A DNA stretch of 5,691 nucleotides from Actinomycetota bacterium (GCA_016210805.1 JACQTL010000338.1:1-5691), one strand, 5' to 3'. Positions 1 through 4,664 are shown, counted from the first letter of the stretch. The notes: generated by a model from the sequence alone, not told the origin. Program-made: numbers and translations.

Positions 1-126
1 GAGGTCGTCGAGGCGGCCGATGAGGCGGCCGGGGAGCTCGAGACCGCCGCCCAGGAAGATTCCTCGGAAGAGCCCGAGGAAGCGGAAGAGACCGGACGCC
101 GGCGACGCCGGCGCCGCAAGGAGTGA
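1..126 (+). CDS. rpmC: C-terminal end of the gene upstream of rpsQ, probably ribosomal protein L29 (partial)
   Basis: The frame is open from the first base and stops with TGA at 124-126, giving 41 residues of a protein whose start lies outside the window. The visible part is low complexity: an Ala/Glu-rich stretch, then an acidic run (residues about 20-30, many Glu), then seven consecutive Arg codons at 97-117 followed by Lys-Glu. None of this is L29 core sequence. The rpmC call rests only on position, because rpmC normally sits directly before rpsQ in this operon. If right, the protein is an L29 (50S protein near the peptide exit tunnel, normally about 60-75 aa) with a long charged C-terminal tail. 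The AAGGAG at 118-123 in its last codons serves as the rpsQ ribosome binding site. It could also be a different protein inserted here; the upstream sequence would decide. Confidence 0.5.
   Translation, partial: EVVEAADEAAGELETAAQEDSSEEPEEAEETGRRRRRRRKE
95..112 (+). repeat. 9-bp perfect tandem duplication within the poly-Arg codons
   Basis: GACGCCGGC occurs at 95-103 and again directly at 104-112. It lies inside the poly-Arg coding segment of the first gene, in a frame that reads CGC CGG CGA CGC CGG CGC CGC. The duplication may explain how the Arg run lengthened by slippage; that is inference. Confidence 0.6.
118..123 (+). promoter_or_regulatory. Shine-Dalgarno site for rpsQ inside the preceding gene
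   Basis: AAGGAG lies 6 nt before the rpsQ ATG at 130 and is formed by the Lys-Glu codons just before the TGA of the preceding gene. This supports ATG 130 as the start and suggests that translation of the two genes is coupled. Confidence 0.7.
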
Positions 127-129
127 CGG

Positions 130-504
130 ATGGCCGACGAGGACAGGACGACCACGAACCAGGCGGCCGAGGCCGCGGAGACCGGGCCGGCGACGGCACC
201 GGCAGGCCGGGCCGTGCCCCCCGAGGCCGTGCCCCCCGAGGCCGGGACCGCCGAGCGAGGCCGGCGGAAGGTCCGCACGGGCGTCGTGGTCTCCGACCGG
301 ATGCGAAAGACCGTCGTGGTGCGCATCGACTCCGCGATGCGCCACCCGCTCTACAAGAAGACCGTGCGCCGGTCGACCAAGCTCAAGGCGCACGACGAGG
401 CCGGGGAGGCGCACGTGGGCGACACCGTGCGGGTCGCGGAGACCCGGCCGCTCTCCAGGACGAAGCGGTGGCGGGTCGTCGAGGTCGTCGAGCGGGCCCG
501 CTGA
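130..504 (+). CDS. rpsQ: 30S ribosomal protein S17 with long N-terminal extension
   Basis: S17 is a primary 16S rRNA-binding protein of the 30S subunit (OB fold) that helps early assembly. The 124-aa product has a recognisable core from about residue 45 to the end: GVVVSDRM-KTVVVRID, HPLYKK, KAHDE, VGDTVRVAETRPLSRTKRW and VVEVVERA, all in the family order. Typical S17 is about 80-95 aa, so residues 1-44 are extra: Ala/Glu/Thr/Pro-rich, acidic at the very N-terminus and probably disordered. They include a duplicated AVPPE unit at residues 28-37. ATG 130 has a good Shine-Dalgarno (AAGGAG, 118-123). The extension is therefore probably translated and not a start-calling error, and no start between the duplication and the core has comparable support. 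The gene starts 3 nt after the preceding stop and ends 13 nt before rplN. Confidence 0.96.
   Translation: MADEDRTTTNQAAEAAETGPATAPAGRAVPPEAVPPEAGTAERGRRKVRTGVVVSDRMRKTVVVRIDSAMRHPLYKKTVRRSTKLKAHDEAGEAHVGDTVRVAETRPLSRTKRWRVVEVVERAR
211..240 (+). repeat. 15-bp perfect tandem duplication in rpsQ (AVPPE x2)
   Basis: GCCGTGCCCCCCGAG is present at 211-225 and again at 226-240 with no mismatch. It encodes Ala-Val-Pro-Pro-Glu twice (S17 residues 28-37) in the disordered-looking N-terminal extension. The length is a multiple of three, so frame is kept. Perfect identity including third positions suggests a recent duplication. Confidence 0.85.
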
Positions 505-517
505 GGAAGGATCGAGG

Positions 518-886
518 GTGATCCAGCAGGAGACACGCTGCAAGGTGGCGGACAACACGGGGGCCAAGGAGGTCCTGTGCATCCGCGTGCTCGGGGGCTC
601 GGGCCGCCGGTACGCCGGCGTGGGCGACGTCATCGTCGGCTCCGTGAAGGACGCCCTCCCCGGCGCCGGCGTGAAGAAGGGCGACGTCGTGCGCGCGGTC
701 GTGGTCCGCACGGCCAAGGAGCGCAGGCGCCCCGACGGTTCCTACATCCGATTCGACGACAACGCGGTGGTGCTGATCAACGAGCAGAAGAACCCCCGCG
801 GGACCCGCATCTTCGGTCCCGTGGCCCGGGAGCTCCGGGAGAAGCGGTTCATGAAGATCATCTCGCTCGCGCCGGAGGTGCTCTGA
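518..886 (+). CDS. rplN: 50S ribosomal protein L14
   Basis: L14 is a universal 50S protein at the subunit interface that contacts 16S rRNA in bridge B8 and neighbours L19. Starting at GTG 518 the product is 122 aa, the normal family length, and opens with the expected IQQET-CKVADNTGAKE. Other hallmarks are VLCIRVLGGS (19-28), GDVIVGSVK (37-44), VKKGDVVRAVVVRT (52-65), the GSYIRFDDNA segment (74-83), NPRGTRIFGPVARELR (92-107) and a FMKIISLAPEVL end. The frame stays open far upstream through rpsQ, but that part does not resemble L14, and AGGAAGG at 504-510 sits 7 nt before the GTG. The gap after rpsQ is 13 nt, and rplX follows 1 nt after the stop. The sequence is unremarkable and highly conserved. 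Confidence 0.97.
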   Translation: MIQQETRCKVADNTGAKEVLCIRVLGGSGRRYAGVGDVIVGSVKDALPGAGVKKGDVVRAVVVRTAKERRRPDGSYIRFDDNAVVLINEQKNPRGTRIFGPVARELREKRFMKIISLAPEVL

Positions 887-887
887 C

Positions 888-1205
888 ATGGAGCGCATCA
901 GGAAGGAAGACAACGTGATGGTCATGACGGGCAAGGACCGCGGCAAGACCGGTCGCGTGGTCCGGGTCCTGCCCAAGGAGGGCCGGGTGATGGTCGAGGG
1001 CGTGGCGCGGGTCAAGCGCCACCTCAAGATCCAGCCCACCCAACGAGGGGGACAGAAGGGCGGCATCATCGACAAGGAGATGCCGATCGACCTCTCCAAC
1101 GTCCAGGTCGTGTGCAAGACGTGTGGCCAGCCGACGAGGGTCGGCTACCGGATCGGCGACGAGGGGAAGTTCCGGGTGTGCCGCAAGTGCGGGGCGGACC
1201 TGTAG
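888..1205 (+). CDS. rplX: 50S ribosomal protein L24 with C-terminal zinc-ribbon-like Cys pairs
   Basis: L24 is an early 50S assembly initiator that binds 23S rRNA near the exit tunnel through a KOW domain. The 105-aa product shows the KOW signature (residues about 6-33: DNVMVMTGKDRGKTGRV), then VEGVARVKRHLK and the GGIIDKEMPIDLSNV segment. The C-terminal region has Cys76-x2-Cys79 and Cys98-x2-Cys101, a spacing suited to binding one zinc ion. Many bacterial L24 proteins carry this pair while others, such as the E. coli type, have lost it. ATG 888 lies 1 nt after the rplN stop, with GGAGG at 874-878 about 9 nt upstream. rplE follows 2 nt after the stop. Zinc binding is inferred from Cys spacing only. 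Confidence 0.97.
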   Translation: MERIRKEDNVMVMTGKDRGKTGRVVRVLPKEGRVMVEGVARVKRHLKIQPTQRGGQKGGIIDKEMPIDLSNVQVVCKTCGQPTRVGYRIGDEGKFRVCRKCGADL

Positions 1206-1207
1206 CC

Positions 1208-1789
1208 ATGGCCACCACCATGCGCCAGATGCCCAGGCTGAAGCGGGCCTTCCGCGAGAAGGTGCTCCCCGAGCTCCAGCGCGAGCTGGGGTACGGGAAC
1301 CCGATGGAGGTCCCCCGCCTCGAGAAGGTCGTCGTGAACATGGGCGTGGGTGACGCCGTCCGCGACGGTCGTATGCTGGATGCCGCGCTCGAGGACCTCA
1401 CGACGATCACGGGGCAGAAGCCCCTGATCACGAAGGCGCGGAAGTCGATCGCGGGGTTCAAGCTCCGCGAGGGCATGGCCATCGGGGCGAAGGTGACGCT
1501 CCGGGGCGACCGGATGTGGGAGTTCCTGGACCGCCTGCTGGCCACGGCCCTGCCCCGGATCCGGGACTTCAGGGGTCTGTCCACCGACGCCTTCGACGGG
1601 TCGGGGAACTACACCCTGGGGGTGACGGAGCAGCTGATCTTCCCGGAGGTCGACTACGACAAGGTGGTGAAGGTCCGGGGCATGGACATAACCGTGGTCA
1701 CCACGGCGAGGACCGACGACGAGGGCCGAGCCCTGCTCGCGGCCCTGGGCTTCCCCTTCCAGGGGATCCCGGTGGCCCGGGCGGTGTGA
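1208..1789 (+). CDS. rplE: 50S ribosomal protein L5
   Basis: L5 binds 5S rRNA, is part of the central protuberance and contacts S13 across the subunit interface. The product is 193 aa from ATG 1208, slightly longer than the usual 179-187. Family landmarks are VPRLEKVVVNMGVG (35-48), TGQKPLITKARKSIAGFKLREG (68-89), GAKVTLRGDRMWEFLDRL (93-110), LPRIRDFRGL (115-124), GNYTLGVTEQLIFPEVDYD (133-151), GMDITVVTTA (158-167) and LLAALGFPF (177-185). The start is a little uncertain: in-frame ATGs also occur at 1220 and 1229. ATG 1208 is preferred because a G-rich stretch (1189-1197) lies at a workable distance, while nothing similar precedes the later ATGs. The open frame further upstream overlaps rplX and is not L5-like. 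The gap to rpsN is 17 nt. Confidence 0.97.
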   Translation: MATTMRQMPRLKRAFREKVLPELQRELGYGNPMEVPRLEKVVVNMGVGDAVRDGRMLDAALEDLTTITGQKPLITKARKSIAGFKLREGMAIGAKVTLRGDRMWEFLDRLLATALPRIRDFRGLSTDAFDGSGNYTLGVTEQLIFPEVDYDKVVKVRGMDITVVTTARTDDEGRALLAALGFPFQGIPVARAV

Positions 1790-1806
1790 CGGCAGAGGGC
1801 GACGAG

Positions 1807-1992
1807 ATGGCGAAGAAGGCATTGATCGAGAAGCAGCAGCGCCAGCCGAAGTTCGCGGTGCGCGACTACACGCGGTGCCGGCGATGCGGCCGGTCGAGGG
1901 CGGTGTTTCGCCGGTTCCTCCTGTGCCGGATCTGCTTCCGGGAGCTGGCTCACGCCGGGGAGCTGCCGGGGGTGACGAAGTCGTCATGGTGA
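1807..1992 (+). CDS. rpsN: 30S ribosomal protein S14, zinc-binding short type (type Z)
   Basis: S14 binds the 3' major domain (head) of 16S rRNA. This is the short 61-aa form, opening MAKKALIEKQ. It has Cys24-x2-Cys27 and Cys40-x2-Cys43 in the segments YTRCRRCGRSRAV and FLLCRICFRELAHAGELPGV. The four-Cys version is the zinc-dependent one; a longer Cys-free S14 exists in many bacteria as the alternative used under zinc shortage. GAGGG at 1795-1799 lies 7 nt before ATG 1807. The product ends in VTKSSW, as expected for the family. The last 7 nt, including the stop, overlap the predicted start of rpsH, so the two genes are probably translationally coupled. Confidence 0.97.
   Translation: MAKKALIEKQQRQPKFAVRDYTRCRRCGRSRAVFRRFLLCRICFRELAHAGELPGVTKSSW
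1969..1976 (+). promoter_or_regulatory. Shine-Dalgarno site for rpsH inside rpsN
   Basis: GGGGGTGA differs at one base from the full anti-SD complement GGAGGTGA and sits 9 nt before ATG 1986. It is made of rpsN codons for the Gly-Val near the C-terminus. It favours the overlapping ATG 1986 start of rpsH over the later in-frame GTG at 2004. Confidence 0.55.
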
Positions 1993-2408
1993 GCAAGCAG
2001 CTCGTGCGGACGAACGTCACGGACCCCGTCGCGGACCTGCTCACGCGGATCCGCAACGCGAACGTGGCCTACAAGGACGACCTCCTCGCGCCGGCCTCCA
2101 AGATGAACGAGGCCATCTGCACGATCCTGGAGCGCGAGGGCTACATCGCCGGCTTCGCCCGGGAGGGCGAGGGCGTGCACCAGGCCATCCGCATCCGCCT
2201 GAAGTACGGCGCGGGCCGGGAGCGAACGATCTCAGGCCTCCGCCGCGTGTCCAAGCCCGGCCGCCGGGTCTACGCCGGCCGGGGGGAGCTCCCCCGAGTC
2301 CTGGGGGGCCTGGGGATCGCCATCGTGTCCACGTCCAGGGGCCTGATGACCGACCGCGAGGCGTCCCGCAGGGGCGTCGGCGGCGAGGTCCTGGCCTTCG
2401 TCTGGTGA
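1986..2408 (+). CDS. rpsH: 30S ribosomal protein S8
   Basis: S8 binds the central domain of 16S rRNA and is needed for 30S platform assembly. In E. coli it also represses translation of the spc operon; whether it does so here cannot be seen. The product is 140 aa against the usual 130-135. Landmarks are VTDPVADLLTRIRNAN (11-26), ASKMNEAICTILEREGYI (37-54), ISGLRRVSKPGRRVYA (82-97), LPRVLGGLGIAIVSTSRGLMT (102-122) and the REA...GVGGEVLAFVW end. Most S8 proteins begin just before the TDPIAD-like motif, so residues 1-9 (MVSKQLVRT) are extra if ATG 1986 is right. That start overlaps rpsN by 7 nt but has a near-consensus SD. GTG 2004 would give 134 aa and an 11-nt gap. rplF begins 4 nt after the stop. 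Confidence 0.96.
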   Translation: MVSKQLVRTNVTDPVADLLTRIRNANVAYKDDLLAPASKMNEAICTILEREGYIAGFAREGEGVHQAIRIRLKYGAGRERTISGLRRVSKPGRRVYAGRGELPRVLGGLGIAIVSTSRGLMTDREASRRGVGGEVLAFVW

Positions 2409-2412
2409 TGTC

Positions 2413-2958
2413 ATGAGCAGGATCGGGAAGCAGCCCATCGAGATACCGAGCGGCGTCGAGGTCGAGATCGACGGCTCGCGGGTCAAGGTGTCCGGCCCCC
2501 GGGGAACGCTGGAGCAGCAGCTCAGCCCGGAGATGCGCATCGTCCGCGAGGACGGTGAGATAAGGGTGGAGCGGCCGAGCGACGAGGGTCGCCACCGGTC
2601 ACTGCACGGCCTGACCCGGACCCTGATCGCCAACATGGTGGAGGGCGTGACGAACGGGTACGAGAAGCGCCTGGAGATCGTGGGGGTCGGCTACCGGGCC
2701 GCCATGAAGGGCGACGACATCGAGCTGGCCCTGGGGTTCTCCCATCCGGTGAACGTGAAGCGGCCCGACGGGATCGAGTTCGAGGTCCCGGCGCCGAACC
2801 GGATCACGATCCGGGGCATCGACAAGCAGCTGGTGGGCGAGGTCGCCGCGAACATCCGCAAGATCCGCAAGCCCGAGCCGTACAAGGGCAAGGGCGTCCG
2901 GTACGAGGGCGAGCACGTCCGCAAGAAGGCCGGCAAGGCCGCCAAGGGAGCCGCGTGA
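2413..2958 (+). CDS. rplF: 50S ribosomal protein L6
   Basis: L6 sits near the factor-binding stalk base of the 50S subunit, contacting 23S rRNA close to the sarcin-ricin loop. The 181-aa product has normal length and two similar alpha/beta halves. It opens with MSRIGKQPIEIPSGVEVEI, followed by VSGPRGTLEQQL (26-37), LHGLTRTLIANMVEGVTNGYEKRLEIVGVGYRA (64-96), LGFSHPVNVKRPDGI (107-121), ITIRGIDKQLVGEVAANIRKIRKPEPYKGKGVRYEGE (131-167) and a basic HVRKKAGKAAK tail. The start is confirmed by the family N-terminus. The ribosome binding site is modest (GGTGA at 2404-2408, close to ATG 2413). An ATG at 2408 hits a stop after two codons. The TGA overlaps the ATG of rplR by one base. Confidence 0.97.
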   Translation: MSRIGKQPIEIPSGVEVEIDGSRVKVSGPRGTLEQQLSPEMRIVREDGEIRVERPSDEGRHRSLHGLTRTLIANMVEGVTNGYEKRLEIVGVGYRAAMKGDDIELALGFSHPVNVKRPDGIEFEVPAPNRITIRGIDKQLVGEVAANIRKIRKPEPYKGKGVRYEGEHVRKKAGKAAKGAA

Positions 2959-3311
2959 TGGAGGCCGGGCGCAAGCGCGTGGCTCGGATCCGCCGCCACG
3001 CCCGGATCCGGAAGAAGGTCACCGGGACCGGCGAGCGGCCCCGCCTGGCCGTGTACAGGTCGAACCGTCACATCTACGCCCAGCTCGTGGACGACCTCTC
3101 GGCCAGGACCATGGCCGCGGCGTCGGACGTCGAGAGCGGCGCCGCCTCGGGCGACAAGACGGCCAGGGCCAAGGCCGTGGGCGCGCTGCTCGCCGAGCGG
3201 GCCAGGAAGGCCGGCATCGAACGGGTGGTTTTCGACCGGGGCGGGCGGCTGTACCACGGCCGTGTGGCAGCCCTGGCCGAGGGAGCACGTGAAGGGGGCC
3301 TGGAGATTTGA
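2958..3311 (+). CDS. rplR: 50S ribosomal protein L18
   Basis: L18 binds 5S rRNA together with L5 and forms part of the central protuberance. From ATG 2958 the product is 117 aa, the usual length for this family. An Arg/Lys-rich N-terminus (2-20) is followed by GTGERPRLAVYRSNRHIYAQLVDD (23-46), AKAVGALLAERARKAGIERVVFDRGGRLYHGRV (71-103) and the final ALAEGAREGGLEI, all diagnostic. ATG 2958 overlaps the rplF stop by one base (TGATG) and has AAGGGAG at 2944-2950, 7 nt upstream. A GTG immediately before it (2955) would add only one residue. The 3' end overlaps the probable TTG start of rpsE by 4 nt. Confidence 0.97.
   Translation: MEAGRKRVARIRRHARIRKKVTGTGERPRLAVYRSNRHIYAQLVDDLSARTMAAASDVESGAASGDKTARAKAVGALLAERARKAGIERVVFDRGGRLYHGRVAALAEGAREGGLEI
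3292..3298 (+). promoter_or_regulatory. Probable Shine-Dalgarno site for rpsE
   Basis: AAGGGGG lies 9 nt before TTG 3308, inside the Glu-Gly-Gly codons at the end of rplR. It supports the otherwise unusual TTG start of rpsE. GGAG at 3302-3305 is too close to that codon to act alone. Confidence 0.5.
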
Positions 3312-3907
3312 GGCGCTACGACAGCGGACCGGGGGCCGAGAAGAGCCCGTACGAGGAGCGCGTGGTCTCCATCAACCGCGTGGCCAAGGTGGTCAAGGGA
3401 GGCAGGCGCTTCTCGTTCGCCGCGCTCGTCGTGGTCGGTGACGGCGCCGGCCGGGTAGGCGTGGGCTACGGCAAGGCCAAGGAGGTCCCCGCCGCGATCC
3501 AGAAGGGGGTCGAGGAGGCCCGCAAGACGATGTTCGACGTCCCCATGATGGGGACCACGATCCCCCACGAGGTCATGGGCCAGGACGGGGCCGGGCGCGT
3601 GCTGCTCAAGCCTGCCGCGCCGGGGACCGGGGTCATCGCCGGGGGACCGGTGCGCGCCGTGATCGAGTGCGCCGGGATCAAGGACATCCTGTCCAAGTCG
3701 ATGGGCTCGGACAACCCGATCAACATCGTGCACGCCTCGGTGGCTGGGCTGAAGGCCCTTCGCCGGCCGGAGCAGGTGGCCCGCCTGAGGGGCCGGGAGG
3801 TCCACCAGGTGGCTCCCCGGCCGATGCTCGAGGCCGTGGCCGCCGCCGACGCCCGCGTGCGGGCCAGGCGCGCCGAGGAGCAGACGTTCGACCCGACCGA
3901 GTCGTAG
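3308..3907 (+). CDS. rpsE: 30S ribosomal protein S5
   Basis: S5 lines the mRNA entry side of the 30S subunit and affects decoding accuracy and mRNA unwinding. From TTG 3308 the product is 199 aa. Residues 15-77 (YEERVVSINRVAKVVKGGRRFSF, ALVVVGDGAGRVGVGYGKAKEVPAAIQKGVEEARK) form the N-terminal dsRNA-binding-type domain. The C-terminal domain shows TTIPHEVMGQDGAGRVLLKPAAPGTGVIAGGPVRAVIECAGIKDILSKSMGS (83-134) and NPINIVHASVAGLKAL. A tail of about 35 residues, Ala/Arg/Glu-rich, extends past the end of E. coli-type S5 (about 166 aa). TTG 3308 overlaps the rplR stop as TTGA, and no ATG lies near the expected N-terminus. The next in-frame alternative, GTG at 3362 (residue 19), would remove the conserved YEERV segment. 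The protein identity is certain; the start is less so. Confidence 0.95.
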   Translation: MRRYDSGPGAEKSPYEERVVSINRVAKVVKGGRRFSFAALVVVGDGAGRVGVGYGKAKEVPAAIQKGVEEARKTMFDVPMMGTTIPHEVMGQDGAGRVLLKPAAPGTGVIAGGPVRAVIECAGIKDILSKSMGSDNPINIVHASVAGLKALRRPEQVARLRGREVHQVAPRPMLEAVAAADARVRARRAEEQTFDPTES

Positions 3908-3944
3908 GCTCAAAAGGCCCCGACGGGACGCGGTGAGTGAGGAC

Positions 3945-4130
3945 ATGGTGAAGCTGAAGGTGACCCAGCGCCGGAGCGTGATCGACCGGCCCAAGGACCA
4001 GAAGGCCACGGTGCGGGCCCTCGGCCTGCACCGCATCCGCGACTCCGTCGTGAAGGACGATCGGCCGGAGATCCGCGGCATGATCGCCAAGGTCCGGCAC
4101 CTGGTGGACGTGGAGGAGGTGGAGGAGTGA
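3945..4130 (+). CDS. rpmD: 50S ribosomal protein L30
   Basis: L30 is a small 50S protein found in many but not all bacteria. From ATG 3945 the product is 61 aa: MVKLKVTQRRSVIDR, then QKATVRALGLHRIRDSVVKDDRPEIRGMIAKVRHLVDVEEVEE read in parts. The KLKVTQ opening, the ALGL-RI motif, the DRPEIRGMI block and the VRHLV end are typical of the family. An in-frame GTG at 3933 would add four residues (MSED) and give 65 aa. I prefer ATG 3945 because it lines up with the usual M-x-x-LKVTQ N-terminus, but neither start has a strong ribosome binding site. The site where most homologues carry Gly in a 'SxIG' motif is Asp here (SVID). The last codons, for Glu-Glu-Val-Glu-Glu, form the ribosome binding site of rplO, whose start overlaps this stop by 4 nt. 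Confidence 0.94.
   Translation: MVKLKVTQRRSVIDRPKDQKATVRALGLHRIRDSVVKDDRPEIRGMIAKVRHLVDVEEVEE
4114..4120 (+). promoter_or_regulatory. Consensus Shine-Dalgarno site for rplO inside rpmD
   Basis: AGGAGGT, a perfect core anti-SD match, lies 6 nt before GTG 4127. It is part of a longer purine-rich run from 4112 to 4126 encoding the Glu-Glu-Val-Glu-Glu end of L30. This is the strongest ribosome binding site in the window and fixes the GTG start of rplO. Confidence 0.8.
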
Positions 4131-4573
4131 AGCTCCATCACCTGCGCCCGGCCGAGGGAGCCACCCGTCCCCGCCGCCGCGTGGGCCGGGGGAGGGCAGC
4201 CGGCCAGGGCAAGACGGCCGGCCGGGGGACCAAGGGCTACCTGGCCCGCCACAACCCGAAGATGGGGTTCGAGGGCGGCCAGATGCCCCTCACCCGGCGG
4301 ATCCCCAAGCTGAAGGGGTTCACCAACCCGAACCGCGTGGAGTGGGCGGTGGTGAACGTGGAGCGCCTGTCCCTGGCCTTCGAGAAGGGCTCCGAGGCCG
4401 ACCCCGGGGCCATGGTGGAGCGCGGCCTGGTCCGCAAGGGGCTCCCCGTGAAGGTGCTGGCCCGGGGCGAGATCGACCGGGCCCTCACCGTGCGGGCGCA
4501 CGCGTTCTCGGCCGCGGCCCGGGCCAAGATCGAGCAGGCCGGGGGCCGGGCGGAACTGGTCGAGAGGTCGTAG
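4127..4573 (+). CDS. rplO: 50S ribosomal protein L15
   Basis: L15 is an assembly protein of the large subunit whose long basic N-terminal arm threads through 23S rRNA. From GTG 4127 the product is 148 aa, the usual size. The N-terminus shows KLHHLRPAEGATR, then the basic glycine-rich arm RRRVGRGRAAGQGKTAGRGTKG (16-37), then GFEGGQMPLTRRIPKLKGFTNP (47-68), a very characteristic block. The C-terminal globular part includes VNVERLSLAF (77-86), LVRKGLPVKVLARGEI (101-116) and AHAFSAAARAKIEQAGGRAELVE (124-146). The start overlaps the rpmD stop as GTGA and has a consensus SD. It is the last ribosomal protein gene before the 84-nt gap to secY, as in most spc operons. Confidence 0.97.
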   Translation: MKLHHLRPAEGATRPRRRVGRGRAAGQGKTAGRGTKGYLARHNPKMGFEGGQMPLTRRIPKLKGFTNPNRVEWAVVNVERLSLAFEKGSEADPGAMVERGLVRKGLPVKVLARGEIDRALTVRAHAFSAAARAKIEQAGGRAELVERS

Positions 4574-4657
4574 GATGGCCCGCACGACATCCCGCGGCGG
4601 GAGCGACGCCGTGAAGAGCAACGCCTCGTCCCTCGGGCCGGGGCGGCGGGAGGACCC
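4574..4657 (+). other. rplO-secY intergenic gap
   Basis: At 84 nt this is the longest stretch between genes in the window. It is GC-rich throughout with no AT-rich -10-like hexamer I would trust. The only inverted repeat I see is a 5-bp stem, TCCCG (4590-4594) with CGGGA (4598-4602), around a 3-nt loop and with no T-tract, so it is not a convincing terminator. The end contains the secY ribosome binding site GGGAGGA (4648-4654). A possible short reading frame that fills the gap is listed separately. Confidence 0.6.
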
Positions 4658-4664
4658 GTGCTGA
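4575..4664 (+). other. Possible 29-codon ORF between rplO and secY
   Basis: An ATG at 4575, two bases after the rplO stop codon, opens a 29-codon frame that ends with TGA at 4662-4664, overlapping the secY GTG start by 7 nt. The peptide begins MARTTSRGGSDAVKSN and ends GPGRREDPC; I recognise no family. GAGAGGT at 4562-4568 lies 6 nt before the ATG and is a reasonable Shine-Dalgarno. The frame could be a real small protein, a short coupling ORF that delivers ribosomes to secY, or chance, since stops are rare in such GC-rich sequence. Only its spacing and SD favour translation. Confidence 0.2.

Noticed and set aside
20..517. Long upstream extension of the L14 frame through rpsQ
   Set aside because: The translation before GTG 518 is Arg/Pro/Ser-rich out-of-frame sequence over rpsQ. 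L14 has its full family length and canonical N-terminus from 518, with a good SD, so this is not a fusion.
1112..1207. Upstream in-frame extension of L5 into rplX
   Set aside because: The extra 32 residues overlap the Cys-rich end of L24 in another frame and do not resemble L5.
1150..1260. An S8-binding mRNA site near the rplE start, as in the E. coli spc operon
   Set aside because: I could not recognise the S8 target structure around 1208. Feedback by S8 is known from E. coli and cannot be assumed here without a folding and covariation analysis.
3908..3944. Promoter or extra gene in the rpsE-rpmD gap
   Set aside because: The gap is 25-37 nt depending on the rpmD start. The only AT-richer stretch (CTCAAAAGG) is too short to make a promoter case, and no reading frame fits.
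4590..4602. Small inverted repeat TCCCG-CGG-CGGGA between rplO and secY as a terminator
   Set aside because: The stem is only 5 bp with a 3-nt loop and no T-tract follows. Such repeats are expected by chance at this GC content.
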